DNA of 25,962 bases from HK-STAS-PATE-36 sp964610345 (GTDB taxonomy: Bacteria > Patescibacteriota > Saccharimonadia > Saccharimonadales > JAGQNJ01). Below the pieces are notes generated by a model, which had not been told where the DNA came from, searched no databases, and saw nothing but the letters and a program-made list of their open reading frames with translations. The position numbers were made by a program, and so were the translations under genes. The DNA lies in NCBI GenBank assembly GCA_964610345.1, contig CAZSVQ010000009.1, positions 1-25,962 of the forward strand, written 5' to 3'. Below are positions 6,319 to 13,814 of this stretch, piece after piece (within the stretch, counting starts at the first letter, position 1; the number at the start of each line of letters is the position of its first letter).

Positions 6319-9300
6319 CTAATTAATATTCTGATCGATATCTGTATTTTTGTCTTCTGGTTTTTTAGCGTTGTTGGTTGAGCTAGATTTTAATAATTTA
6401 TAGATTGCAATTCCGTTAATGAACACAGCTAAAGCAATCATTGCAAAATAACTTAGGTTACGTAGCTGATAAATCACTGACCCCGTCGCAACATATAATC
6501 CCCAAAGCACCACAAACCTTTTATGAATAACTGATCCAATAATCATAAACATTACTTGTTCCAAGAGTAGCCACCAGCCATAAACTCCACCTGCATCCGA
6601 TGCTATCGCTTGCCAAACTAATGGGATTGTTGAAACTGCCAGTGCTAAATAAATATAGTTATTGCTTTGTTCTCCATTTTTAAGCTGATAACGCCACCAG
6701 GCAAAGCCAGCAAACATTATTGCTGAAATATGTGTATATACTTGGATGTTGTGCACACCCTGTAAATACAAAAACCACATAAATGCTACTACTGTTACTC
6801 CAATGGATATTTCTTTATATCTTTGTAGAGAATTACGTTCATAATCAAATAACAGAACACCTGTTATCGCTAATCCAATAGGCATTGTCCAGTTTACATC
6901 TGTTGCGTACATTGCTAAAAACGGTGCGATCAGTGTTGTAGCAATGGAAATTTGCTTAAAATGATCTCCGTTGATTATATTTTTTGAATTTTCGTCACTA
7001 GAAGTCCTAACAGTTAAGTAACAACTTGTTGCTAAAACTGTACTAGCAATTGCAAATATTAATAGTAAATTCCCTGAGGTTGGCGGCCTAAGAACGCTCA
7101 ATAAAACCATCTGAAATAATATTGGTTGCAAACTATTAATATCTGAATCTTTTTCAATTTTCCAAGCCAATATCATTACGACTAAGCACAATAAAACTAA
7201 AATAACAGTAGTTACAATTTGACTCTGGTTGCTAAATAATGAGGTTATTAATGCCACCACACCCGCAAGCACATAACCAAATACATACGACAAGCTAGAT
7301 GTTTTTGCATATGAGGCAAGAGGTATATTCCCCGATGCAAACACAACACCTCTAGCTATTGCTCTTGAAATAATCAGCCCCGACATAACCATTAAGTATG
7401 CCCACGCATAAATGGTTGGGCTCCAAATATTCATAGTCGTTAAGCCCCCTAGTCCAACCGGCAGAATTAACCACATCGCAGTACTTAACCATCTATTTAC
7501 TTCTGACTTAAATCTAAGAGCAAGGATAATGTTTAATGCTAATGCCATAATAATTGCTATCAATAGTACGGGGTCGTTCCAACTCCTCAACACAGATAAA
7601 GTTATTACCAATCCTGATGTTATTTCCCAATAATTTTTACTTGATTTGTCTATAAATGACAGGTAAAGCAAGATCAAACTTATGCCGGAAAGTGCAATCA
7701 GAGTTATTCCAGGAGTAGTCAAACAGGCGACTATTGATACTACGATAATTTGAAACAAAATTGCCAAACGACTCGTCCCTTTATTGGAGATGTTTTGCAT
7801 AAAATGCGACACCAGACTGAAGAATCCCACGTGAAACGTAAGAAAAGCTAAGTTCAAGAATACTAAGTTGTTAGTTGACAGGCTTGGTTTTACTGCGAGA
7901 GTTCCGAAAAGTATTGGCATAACCACCCAAGATACTACTGCTAAAACATATGCGTCATCTCGCTTTTGCCACCACCAAACAAACAATGATTCAATTACTA
8001 TAATTGCTAATACAAATACCATTGACATATAGTGGCCAGTTAACATCATCAATCCCAAAACACAGCTTGCCAGCATAATTGTGGCTATGTTTTTTATCAA
8101 CTCTGATCCATTTTGCCATTTTGCAATAATAAAAATATGACCGATGGATAAGCCTACTAATGACAATCCGGTAGTTGTAATATTGTGATTTATGCCGTAA
8201 ATCAAACTTGTTATTCCCGCCAGTAAGCTCAGATGCGTTATTAAGGCGGTTAATTTACGGTATTCATAGTCAGTAATTGAGCGCCAAGATTCAAGGCCAT
8301 AAAATAAAGCTCCTAGCAACAGGGTTACCCCTAATTGCCAAAAACCCTGTGACGGCAATACAAACAATGACACAATCATTGCCAGGGGTACATATATATG
8401 ACTACCCTGTTTTGAATACTCTTTAAAATCTGGCCAAATATTCTTCCATTCACTAATTGCTTGCAACATTAAACCAGTACCGATCATTATCCAGCCAAAG
8501 TAATACGCCGGCATACTTAGTACAGCGATACTAGACTCAAATGTAGAAAGTATCGTAAATATAAAAATGTAGCTGAGTAGGGGTTTTCTAACACTCACCA
8601 ATGCATGGGCATACAGTGCAAGACACAGCAATGATGTTGCGAACCAAACAATATTTGCATTCACACCCTCTATAAAGTTAAAAGCCGCCACACCAACTAA
8701 TGGCATAATAGCAACCCCTATGCCAACGTACGACAATCCTGCAACCTGGAGTACAGGCCGAGTTTTATATATCCAACTTCCAAATATATAAAATGCCAGC
8801 GCTGTGACTAATACGATTATGGTCCTTACCCAACCACTCACTCCACTGTATACAACAAATAAACCCATCGCAGCTACAAATAAAAATGCCCCAAAATATA
8901 ACAAAATTGAAACACTATCAAGGTGACTAGTTTTTTCTATATGTTCAACTTCACGAGTATTGTTGTTAAAGCTATTAAGTGAGCTTGTTTGGGTATTTGT
9001 AGATTTATCTGATAAATATTCACTATCAATACTGCTCAAGCTACTTGACTCAGAGCCAACAACTTGTGTAACAGAAGTTTGAATAGACTGAGTTTCATTA
9101 TCATAGTTATCAGAAAATTCATTTAAGTCATCAGCGTTAATAAATGATTGCGCTATGAGGTCAGAAATTATTTTTTGAATTAATTTTTTCTCGGCGCTTG
9201 AATTAGCGGCCTTTTTAAAGCTTAAAATATACCTAACCCAAACTTTGTCGCGTTGACGCAGTGCGGAATCTATAACTGTCTTATTATTGTTTCTGGTAAG

Positions 9301-9342
9301 GATGAGAATTATACAAAGTATAACTAAACCAAAAGTTAACAT
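6319..9342 (-). CDS. 1007-aa polytopic membrane protein, unknown function
   Basis: A very large integral membrane protein. Residues 1-18 form a first hydrophobic segment. A soluble, Ser/Asn/Thr-rich region follows (about 20-145, including a run of acidic and Ser residues at 90-135). The remaining about 840 residues are almost continuous hydrophobic helices, roughly 25-30 by eye, with short loops, ending in a polar, charged tail (about 985-1007). The order of helices and short Gly-rich turns resembles large uncharacterised bacterial membrane proteins of the DUF2157/DUF2339 type, but I cannot assign the family from motifs. No catalytic motif or transporter signature was found. It follows the dnaK-65aa unit on the same strand with a 57-nt gap and has its own -10 close to the ATG. 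At about 3 kb it is the largest gene here, a notable cost in a compact genome. Confidence 0.8.
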   Translation of the reverse strand: MLTFGLVILCIILILTRNNNKTVIDSALRQRDKVWVRYILSFKKAANSSAEKKLIQKIISDLIAQSFINADDLNEFSDNYDNETQSIQTSVTQVVGSESSSLSSIDSEYLSDKSTNTQTSSLNSFNNNTREVEHIEKTSHLDSVSILLYFGAFLFVAAMGLFVVYSGVSGWVRTIIVLVTALAFYIFGSWIYKTRPVLQVAGLSYVGIGVAIMPLVGVAAFNFIEGVNANIVWFATSLLCLALYAHALVSVRKPLLSYIFIFTILSTFESSIAVLSMPAYYFGWIMIGTGLMLQAISEWKNIWPDFKEYSKQGSHIYVPLAMIVSLFVLPSQGFWQLGVTLLLGALFYGLESWRSITDYEYRKLTALITHLSLLAGITSLIYGINHNITTTGLSLVGLSIGHIFIIAKWQNGSELIKNIATIMLASCVLGLMMLTGHYMSMVFVLAIIVIESLFVWWWQKRDDAYVLAVVSWVVMPILFGTLAVKPSLSTNNLVFLNLAFLTFHVGFFSLVSHFMQNISNKGTSRLAILFQIIVVSIVACLTTPGITLIALSGISLILLYLSFIDKSSKNYWEITSGLVITLSVLRSWNDPVLLIAIIMALALNIILALRFKSEVNRWLSTAMWLILPVGLGGLTTMNIWSPTIYAWAYLMVMSGLIISRAIARGVVFASGNIPLASYAKTSSLSYVFGYVLAGVVALITSLFSNQSQIVTTVILVLLCLVVMILAWKIEKDSDINSLQPILFQMVLLSVLRPPTSGNLLLIFAIASTVLATSCYLTVRTSSDENSKNIINGDHFKQISIATTLIAPFLAMYATDVNWTMPIGLAITGVLLFDYERNSLQRYKEISIGVTVVAFMWFLYLQGVHNIQVYTHISAIMFAGFAWWRYQLKNGEQSNNYIYLALAVSTIPLVWQAIASDAGGVYGWWLLLEQVMFMIIGSVIHKRFVVLWGLYVATGSVIYQLRNLSYFAMIALAVFINGIAIYKLLKSSSTNNAKKPEDKNTDIDQNIN

Positions 9343-9350
9343 TTGATTCT

Positions 9351-9356
9351 AGTATA
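9351..9356 (-). promoter_or_regulatory. Candidate -10 (TATACT) just before the large membrane protein gene
   Basis: TATACT on the minus strand ends 8 nt before the ATG at 9342, predicting a leader of about 2 nt and leaving no space for a Shine-Dalgarno. No clear -35 is seen. Confidence 0.4.
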
Positions 9357-9399
9357 CAGCCAATGTTTACTTAGCCAAATTTAAATTGCCTTAATTCGA

Positions 9400-9597
9400 C
9401 TACAAACTCCACAATATATCTTGAACTTTTGGCCAAAGTTCATCGGTTATCACAAAACCAAGGCCAAGGGCGCGAATTGCCGCTTGTTCTTCTGGATCAA
9501 AAACCTCTTCAAGCTCTTGTCGAGCTTTAAAAACAATCGGCAATGGCTCGCCTTCATATCTATCTTCCCAAATCGGTTTTGGTTCAGATTCAGACAT
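9400..9597 (-). CDS. 65-aa acidic protein translationally coupled to dnaK
   Basis: A 65-aa soluble, acidic protein, not recognised. The N-terminus is rich in Glu and Pro (MSESEPKPIWEDRYEGEPLP); the rest looks helical (KARQELEEVFDPEEQAAIRA) and ends in Trp/Leu-rich KVQDILWSL. Its ATG shares one base with the dnaK stop codon (TAATG at 9595-9599), so it is almost certainly made by translational coupling on the dnaK message and is under the same CIRCE control. The position suggests a role with DnaK, for example an accessory or substrate-like protein, but that is inference only. Confidence 0.72.
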   Translation of the reverse strand: MSESEPKPIWEDRYEGEPLPIVFKARQELEEVFDPEEQAAIRALGLGFVITDELWPKVQDILWSL

Positions 9598-11513
9598 TAG
9601 TCTTCTTTTTTGTCGTCGACAACTTCACCCTCTTGGGCTTCATCGGCTTTTGACTTGTTGTCGCCGTCTTCACCTTCAGTTTCGGTAGGTGCTTCTTCTT
9701 TGGCAGCTTGTTCGTACATTTTTGCGCCTATTGGCATGATTTTGTCAGATAGTTCTTTGGCGGCAGATTCAATTGCGTCTTTATCGGCTTTATCGTCACT
9801 AGCAACTTTTTTGGCAGATTCTATTGCCTCGTCAAGCGTTTTAACATCTTCTTCAGCTAATTTATCTTTGTTGTCAGACTTCATCTTTTCGGCCTGGTAA
9901 ATCGCACTATCGAGCTGATTTTTTGACTCTACGGCTTCTCGTTTTTTCTTATCTTCTTCAGCGTGAGCTTCGGCCTCTTTGGCTGCTTTTTCAACCTCTT
10001 CTTTATCTAAGTTACCGCTGTTTTGGATTGTGATAGACTGTTCTTTACCAGAACCCTTGTCTTTAGCTGTAACATTCAAAATACCATTAGCGTCAATATT
10101 AAAAGTAACTTCAATTTGAGGTACTCCACGCGGAGCTGACGGGATGCCATCAAGCACAAAACGGCCTAGAGACTTATTATCAGCAACCATACCACGTTCA
10201 CCCTGGACAACATGAATTTCAACTTGTGGTTGATTATCTGCAGCTGTACTGAAGGTTTCGCTCTTGCTGGTTGGAATAGTTGTGTTACGCTCAATTAATT
10301 TTGTAGCTACTCCACCAAGTGTTTCGATGCCTAGGCTTAGAGGTGTTACGTCAAGCAATAACACATCTTTGACATCACCTTGCAACACACCACCTTGAAT
10401 TGCAGCTCCAACGGCTACAACTTCATCTGGGTTTACGCCTTGCATTGGGTCTTTGCCAAAAATACTTTTAACCTTTTCAACAACTGCTGGCATTCGGGTC
10501 ATACCACCAACCAAAATAACTTCATTGATATCGCTGGCTTTGAGTTTGGCGTCTTTTAAAGCCTTTTCGCATGGTATTGCAGTCTTGTTGATTAGTTCAC
10601 CAACCAAGTCAATTAATTTTGCCCGAGTCAATTTATACTCAAAATGTTTAGGGCCATCAGCATCAGCCGTCAAGAACGGCAAATTAATATCAGCAACCTC
10701 TGTTGTAGATAGTTCTTTTTTAGCCTTCTCGGCCTCTTCTTTTAGTCGTTGCATAGCTGCTTTATCGCTTTTGACATCAATGCCAGACTCTTTCTTAAAT
10801 TCATCGACAAAATGATTAACAATACGCATGTCAAAGTCTTCGCCACCCAAGTGAGTGTCGCCATTGGTGCTTAATACCTCAAACACACCATCACCAAGGT
10901 GCAAGATCGAAACATCAAATGTACCACCACCAAGGTCAAACACAGCAACCTTTTCTTCCTTGCCCTTTTTGTCAATACCATAGGCAAGGGCAGCAGCGGT
11001 TGGCTCGTTTATAATCCGCTTTACTTCTAGCCCCGCAATCTTACCAGCGTCTTTTGTTGCCTGACGCTGTGAATCATCAAAGTAAGCCGGAACAGTAATA
11101 ACCGCTTCTGTAACTGGCTCGCCTAGAAAAGCCTCGGCATCAGCTTTAAGCTTACTTAAAATCATACCGCTAACTTCTTCTGGACTATACTCTTTGTCAG
11201 CCATTTTGACTTTTACGCCTGCTCCACTTTTTACAATTTCATATGGCATCAGGCCAATGTCTTTTTGAACTTCTTTATCTGAGAAATTTCGGCCAATTAA
11301 ACGCTTTACTCCAAAAATAGTATTTTTAGGATTTGTTACGCGTTGTCTATTAGCCACCTGGCCAACTAAGCGTTCACCATTCTTATTAATTGCTACCACG
11401 CTTGGTGTGGTACGGTTGCCCTCGCTGTTAGCGATAATTTCTGCTTTTCCTGCCTGCATAACTGCCATGGCAGAATTTGTTGTTCCAAGATCTATCCCGA
11501 TAATTTTACCCAT
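9597..11513 (-). CDS. dnaK: Chaperone DnaK (Hsp70)
   Basis: A full-length 638-aa Hsp70. The N-terminal ATPase domain opens with GIDLGTTNSAMAV (about 5-17), with the phosphate-2 motif VAVFDLGGGTFDVSIL (about 190-205) and VILVGGMTRMP (about 332-342). The substrate-binding domain includes the conserved GIPSAPRGVPQIEVTF stretch, followed by a helical lid and a low-complexity acidic tail rich in Glu, Asp and Lys. It folds clients in the cytoplasm with DnaJ and GrpE, both encoded nearby. A strong AAGGAG Shine-Dalgarno (11522-11527) sits 8 nt before the ATG. The promoter carries two CIRCE operators. dnaK is separated from grpE by 399 nt instead of being directly joined to it. Confidence 0.98.
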   Translation of the reverse strand: MGKIIGIDLGTTNSAMAVMQAGKAEIIANSEGNRTTPSVVAINKNGERLVGQVANRQRVTNPKNTIFGVKRLIGRNFSDKEVQKDIGLMPYEIVKSGAGVKVKMADKEYSPEEVSGMILSKLKADAEAFLGEPVTEAVITVPAYFDDSQRQATKDAGKIAGLEVKRIINEPTAAALAYGIDKKGKEEKVAVFDLGGGTFDVSILHLGDGVFEVLSTNGDTHLGGEDFDMRIVNHFVDEFKKESGIDVKSDKAAMQRLKEEAEKAKKELSTTEVADINLPFLTADADGPKHFEYKLTRAKLIDLVGELINKTAIPCEKALKDAKLKASDINEVILVGGMTRMPAVVEKVKSIFGKDPMQGVNPDEVVAVGAAIQGGVLQGDVKDVLLLDVTPLSLGIETLGGVATKLIERNTTIPTSKSETFSTAADNQPQVEIHVVQGERGMVADNKSLGRFVLDGIPSAPRGVPQIEVTFNIDANGILNVTAKDKGSGKEQSITIQNSGNLDKEEVEKAAKEAEAHAEEDKKKREAVESKNQLDSAIYQAEKMKSDNKDKLAEEDVKTLDEAIESAKKVASDDKADKDAIESAAKELSDKIMPIGAKMYEQAAKEEAPTETEGEDGDNKSKADEAQEGEVVDDKKED

Positions 11514-11540
11514 AAAGTTTTCTCCTTATATCATTTTTAG

Positions 11541-11567
11541 TTAGCAAACCAAGTATTCGAGTGCTAA
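11541..11567. promoter_or_regulatory. Second CIRCE-like operator in the dnaK leader
   Basis: TTAGCAAAC, nine bases, GAGTGCTAA: the right arm is perfect and the left arm matches at seven of nine positions, with the exact 9-nt spacer. It starts just downstream of the predicted transcription start and 28 nt before the dnaK ATG, so bound HrcA would block early elongation. Its centre is 48 nt from that of the perfect CIRCE. Confidence 0.75.
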
Positions 11568-11576
11568 TACAATTGT

Positions 11577-11606
11577 ATCATATATAAATTAGCACTCAAG
11601 TGTCAA
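11577..11606 (-). promoter_or_regulatory. dnaK promoter (-35 TTGACA, 18 nt, -10 TATGAT)
   Basis: Perfect TTGACA (11601-11606) and TATGAT (11577-11582), one base off consensus, with an 18-nt spacer. The -35 lies inside the central 9 nt of the perfect CIRCE. The predicted start is near 11570, giving a leader of about 57 nt that contains the second CIRCE. Confidence 0.75.
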
Positions 11607-11615
11607 GAGTGCTAA
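11589..11615. promoter_or_regulatory. Perfect CIRCE operator upstream of dnaK
   Basis: TTAGCACTC, nine bases (AAGTGTCAA), GAGTGCTAA: identical to the canonical CIRCE inverted repeat bound by HrcA, over the -35 of the dnaK promoter. This is the strongest operator in the window and fixes the sign of regulation: repression released on heat shock. Confidence 0.97.
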
Positions 11616-11794
11616 TTTATATTCTGTGATTCTTGTCTTGATTTTGTTATTTTTACTTGCATATATTTTGAAGATACTTCTATACCAACAGTTCCACCGA
11701 CGCGCCAAGCAATTGATTTAGCCAGGTAATAGTGAATCTCGGGTTGCTCTTGTCGCCTCAAAACAGATAAATAACCCAATTCAATATCTTCACT
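11612..11794 (-). CDS. Possible 60-aa protein or gene remnant between grpE and dnaK
   Basis: Most of the 399-nt stretch between dnaK and grpE (11514-11912) holds only the dnaK control region and this frame. From GTG 11794 to a TAG inside the CIRCE it encodes 60 residues: a hydrophobic start (KILNWVIYLFL), then QPEIHYYLAKSIAWRVGGTV and a basic tail. The K-S-x-x-W-R-x-x-G-T pattern recalls the start of DUF2061 proteins, but the rest of that domain is absent. No ATG and no Shine-Dalgarno is seen. Upstream, in another frame, the run ESIRFITDQYIERCGGYTDK (about 11845-11905) also looks protein-like before a stop, which suggests a decayed gene. It could equally be chance. I see no RNA gene in the rest of the gap. 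Confidence 0.25.
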   Translation of the reverse strand, partial: SEDIELGYLSVLRRQEQPEIHYYLAKSIAWRVGGTVGIEVSSKYMQVKITKSRQESQNIN

Positions 11795-11912
11795 GATATA
11801 ATAATTTTCGCATTCTGCTTTTTAATAATTTAGTTTTAAAAAGTCGATTTCTTATCCGTGTAACCACCACAGCGCTCGATATATTGGTCTGTAATAAATC
11901 TGATAGATTCAG

Positions 11913-12383
11913 CTATGGTTGTCGCTTTACTTTTACCATTGCGTGGCGGATAACTTGGTTATCGATTTTAAAACCAGCTTGAAGTTCTTCGGTTACAACT
12001 TCAACATCCCCATCTCCATCTTCCATACCGATAGCTTCATGAAAATCTGGGTTAAACTGTTCTCCAACCGTTTTGATACGTTCCACACCAATATCTGCTA
12101 ATGTTTTTTCAAATTGCTTAACTACTCCTCGGACACCTTTAATGTAATCGTTAGCCTCAAGTTCAGCCGGTACATGCTTTAGGGCTCGTTCAAAATTGTC
12201 AATTACCGGTAATAGTTCGGCAATTACCTGGCTCTTGACTAGGGTTTTTAAGCTGGATATTTGCTCTTCGTGGCGACGTCGAACATTGATAACATCAGCA
12301 CGTTCACGTTGCAAAGCATCAGTTAAATCAGCAATTTGTTGCTCCAGTACTTCTAAGTCATCGTTTTTTTGTTTTTTAGACAT
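11913..12383 (-). CDS. grpE: Nucleotide exchange factor GrpE
   Basis: A 156-aa GrpE, on the short side for the family (usually 170-200). An N-terminal long coiled coil (about residues 5-60, DDLEVLEQQIADLTDAL...) is followed by the central VIAELLPVIDNFERAL segment and a C-terminal beta-wing ending in the conserved GFKIDNQVIRHAMVKV. It promotes ADP release from DnaK in the cytoplasm. Its start overlaps the end of hrcA by 8 nt (ATGTCTAA), so hrcA and grpE are translationally coupled and under the CIRCE before hrcA. The variable acidic N-terminal extension of many GrpE proteins is missing. Confidence 0.96.
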   Translation of the reverse strand: MSKKQKNDDLEVLEQQIADLTDALQRERADVINVRRRHEEQISSLKTLVKSQVIAELLPVIDNFERALKHVPAELEANDYIKGVRGVVKQFEKTLADIGVERIKTVGEQFNPDFHEAIGMEDGDGDVEVVTEELQAGFKIDNQVIRHAMVKVKRQP

Positions 12384-13080
12384 ACATACTCTCCTCTAAT
12401 GTTTTACCTGCTCGGCGAACTAATATCATAACATCACGGTAGCTTTGGCGAGTAGGGCCGAGCACACCAATATAACTACGGTCAGAAAATGGGCTACGAA
12501 AACGGCTTACAATTAAAGTACAGCCGGCACTTCGACCAATTGGGTTTTCTTGACCAATATAAACACTTAGTGGCTCGTTGGGAGCAGCCTCGTACAGCCA
12601 AGGTTCGAGATTATCCAAAAGTCGCGCCACCTCACGCACCTGACCACCATTGATAAACTCTGGCTGGCCAAATAAGTTTGACAGTCCGCTCATGTACAAC
12701 TGGTCTCCAATTGTAGCCAAGCCTAAATTATGCGTTAGTTCAACTAAAGTATCGACGGTGTTCCTGATAGCTCGCTCCGGTACACCACCTTGAACAGCCC
12801 TGGTGGCTAGTGCTTTTTCTGCCCTTTTTTGATTAGCTGGGGCTTCTGTTTCAGCCAAATTATTTACATAAAAGCGGTAACCTTTGTCGGTTGGTATACG
12901 CCCGGCACTTGTATGGGGTTGAGTTATGTAACCATGTTTTTCAAGTTCTGCCATCTCTGCTCGCACAGTTGCAGACGATACTTTAAAAACTTTAGACAAT
13001 AAACTAGAGCCCACTGGGCTTGCTACCTCAGCATATTGCTCTACGATTGCTTGCAAAATTTTCTGTTGCCTACCTGTCAT
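12376..13080 (-). CDS. hrcA: Heat-shock repressor HrcA, compact form
   Basis: A 234-aa HrcA; typical members are near 340 residues. The N-terminal winged-helix DNA-binding domain is complete (TGRQQKILQAIVEQYAEVAS, SSATVRAEMAELEKHGYITQ, PHTSAGRIPTDKGYRFYV; residues 2-75). The C-terminal part keeps the GAF-like end: LYMSGLSNLFGQPEF, the YIGQENP stretch, and YIGVLGPTRQSYRDV. About 100 residues between them, the first part of the GAF-like domain and the inserted dimerisation domain, are absent, with no frameshift. It represses by binding CIRCE, and operators occur at hrcA itself, dnaK and dnaJ. An AAAAGG Shine-Dalgarno lies before the ATG. In many bacteria HrcA needs GroEL to stay active; groEL is not in this window. 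Confidence 0.95.
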   Translation of the reverse strand: MTGRQQKILQAIVEQYAEVASPVGSSLLSKVFKVSSATVRAEMAELEKHGYITQPHTSAGRIPTDKGYRFYVNNLAETEAPANQKRAEKALATRAVQGGVPERAIRNTVDTLVELTHNLGLATIGDQLYMSGLSNLFGQPEFINGGQVREVARLLDNLEPWLYEAAPNEPLSVYIGQENPIGRSAGCTLIVSRFRSPFSDRSYIGVLGPTRQSYRDVMILVRRAGKTLEESMYV

Positions 13081-13102
13081 TTATAACCTTTTCTAGTTTA
13101 AT

Positions 13103-13131
13103 ATTGTACTCTTTTGGCACTTTATGGTCAA
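13103..13131 (-). promoter_or_regulatory. hrcA-grpE promoter (-35 TTGACC, 17 nt, -10 TACAAT)
   Basis: TTGACC (13126-13131) and TACAAT (13103-13108), each one base from consensus, with a 17-nt spacer. The predicted start is near 13096, giving a leader of about 16 nt with AAAAGG before the ATG. The -35 sits in the CIRCE spacer, as at dnaK. Confidence 0.72.
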
Positions 13132-13140
13132 GAGTGCTAA
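13114..13140. promoter_or_regulatory. CIRCE operator between hrcA and the kinase gene
   Basis: TTGGCACTT, nine bases, GAGTGCTAA: the right arm is perfect and the left arm has seven of nine, with the exact 9-nt spacer. It overlaps the hrcA promoter (autoregulation) and ends 26 nt before the -10 of the divergent kinase gene, so HrcA might affect that promoter too. Confidence 0.85.
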
Positions 13141-13165
13141 TCTTTACTACTGACGACATGTATTG

Positions 13166-13171
13166 TATAAT
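13166..13171 (+). promoter_or_regulatory. Consensus -10 (TATAAT), leaderless placement, for the kinase gene
   Basis: TATAAT followed by six T and then ATG at 13178, so transcription should start at the A of the start codon. The best -35 at 17 nt is a poor TTTACT (13143-13148), directly abutting the CIRCE. The TTG at 13163 lies upstream of the -10 and is rejected as the start. Confidence 0.6.
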
Positions 13172-13177
13172 TTTTTT

Positions 13178-13798
13178 ATGGAAGCTTCGGCAGATTTAAC
13201 TCAAAAATTACTTGATTGGTTGGGTACTGGGTCAATAAATATATTTGGTCGACCATTTTCTGGCAAGGATACTCAAGCAAAATTGTTGTCCGAGTTTTTT
13301 AATGCATCAATCATTGGTGGTGGCGATATTATCCGTAAATCTGGTGACGCCACAATGACAAGCCACATCGGTACCGGCCAACTTACACCACAAAATGATT
13401 ACTTAGCGTTAATTTTGCCCTATCTTAATAAACAGGAATTTAAAAATAGACCCTTAATATTAAGTTCACTTGGTAGATGGCACGGTGAAGAAGATTCGAT
13501 CATGCAATCTTCTAAAGATTCAAACCACCCAATTAAAGCAGTAATTAATTTAGAAATAGACGAGGCTATGGTGTTTGAGCGCTGGGAAGCCGCTAAACAA
13601 CTTAGTGACAGGGGTGACAGAAATGATGATAATTCAGATTCAATTACAACTCGCTTAAAGGAGTATAAAAATAAAACTCTGCCAGTATTAGACTATTACA
13701 ACAAGCGAGGGTTATTAATTAATATCAACGGCAACCAAGATCGCTCCCGGGTCACCAAAGCTATAACTAAAGCCTTAATCCAAAAAATAAAATACTAA
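13178..13798 (+). CDS. Adenylate-kinase-like nucleoside monophosphate kinase
   Basis: A 206-aa P-loop kinase. Walker A is GRPFSGKDT (24-32), in place of the usual GxPGSGKGT of adenylate kinase. An adenylate-kinase-like order follows: GGGDIIRKS, then GTGQLTPQNDYLAL, a hydrophobic strand ending in SSLGRW where adenylate kinases have DG(F/Y)PR, and the DRGDRNDDNSDSITTRLKEY segment matching the family's R-x-DD...R...Y, with no LID insertion. It probably transfers phosphate from ATP to a nucleoside monophosphate. The altered P-loop and the loss of the DGFPR motif make the substrate uncertain, and it may be a paralogue and not the main Adk. It appears co-transcribed with the peroxiredoxin gene that follows after 16 nt. 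Confidence 0.75.
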   Translation: MEASADLTQKLLDWLGTGSINIFGRPFSGKDTQAKLLSEFFNASIIGGGDIIRKSGDATMTSHIGTGQLTPQNDYLALILPYLNKQEFKNRPLILSSLGRWHGEEDSIMQSSKDSNHPIKAVINLEIDEAMVFERWEAAKQLSDRGDRNDDNSDSITTRLKEYKNKTLPVLDYYNKRGLLININGNQDRSRVTKAITKALIQKIKY

Positions 13799-13814
13799 GG
13801 AGTATACTAAAAAT

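Noticed and set aside
10453..10815. 120-codon open frame opposite dnaK
   Set aside because: Antisense shadow of conserved DnaK sequence; composition not protein-like and no start signals.
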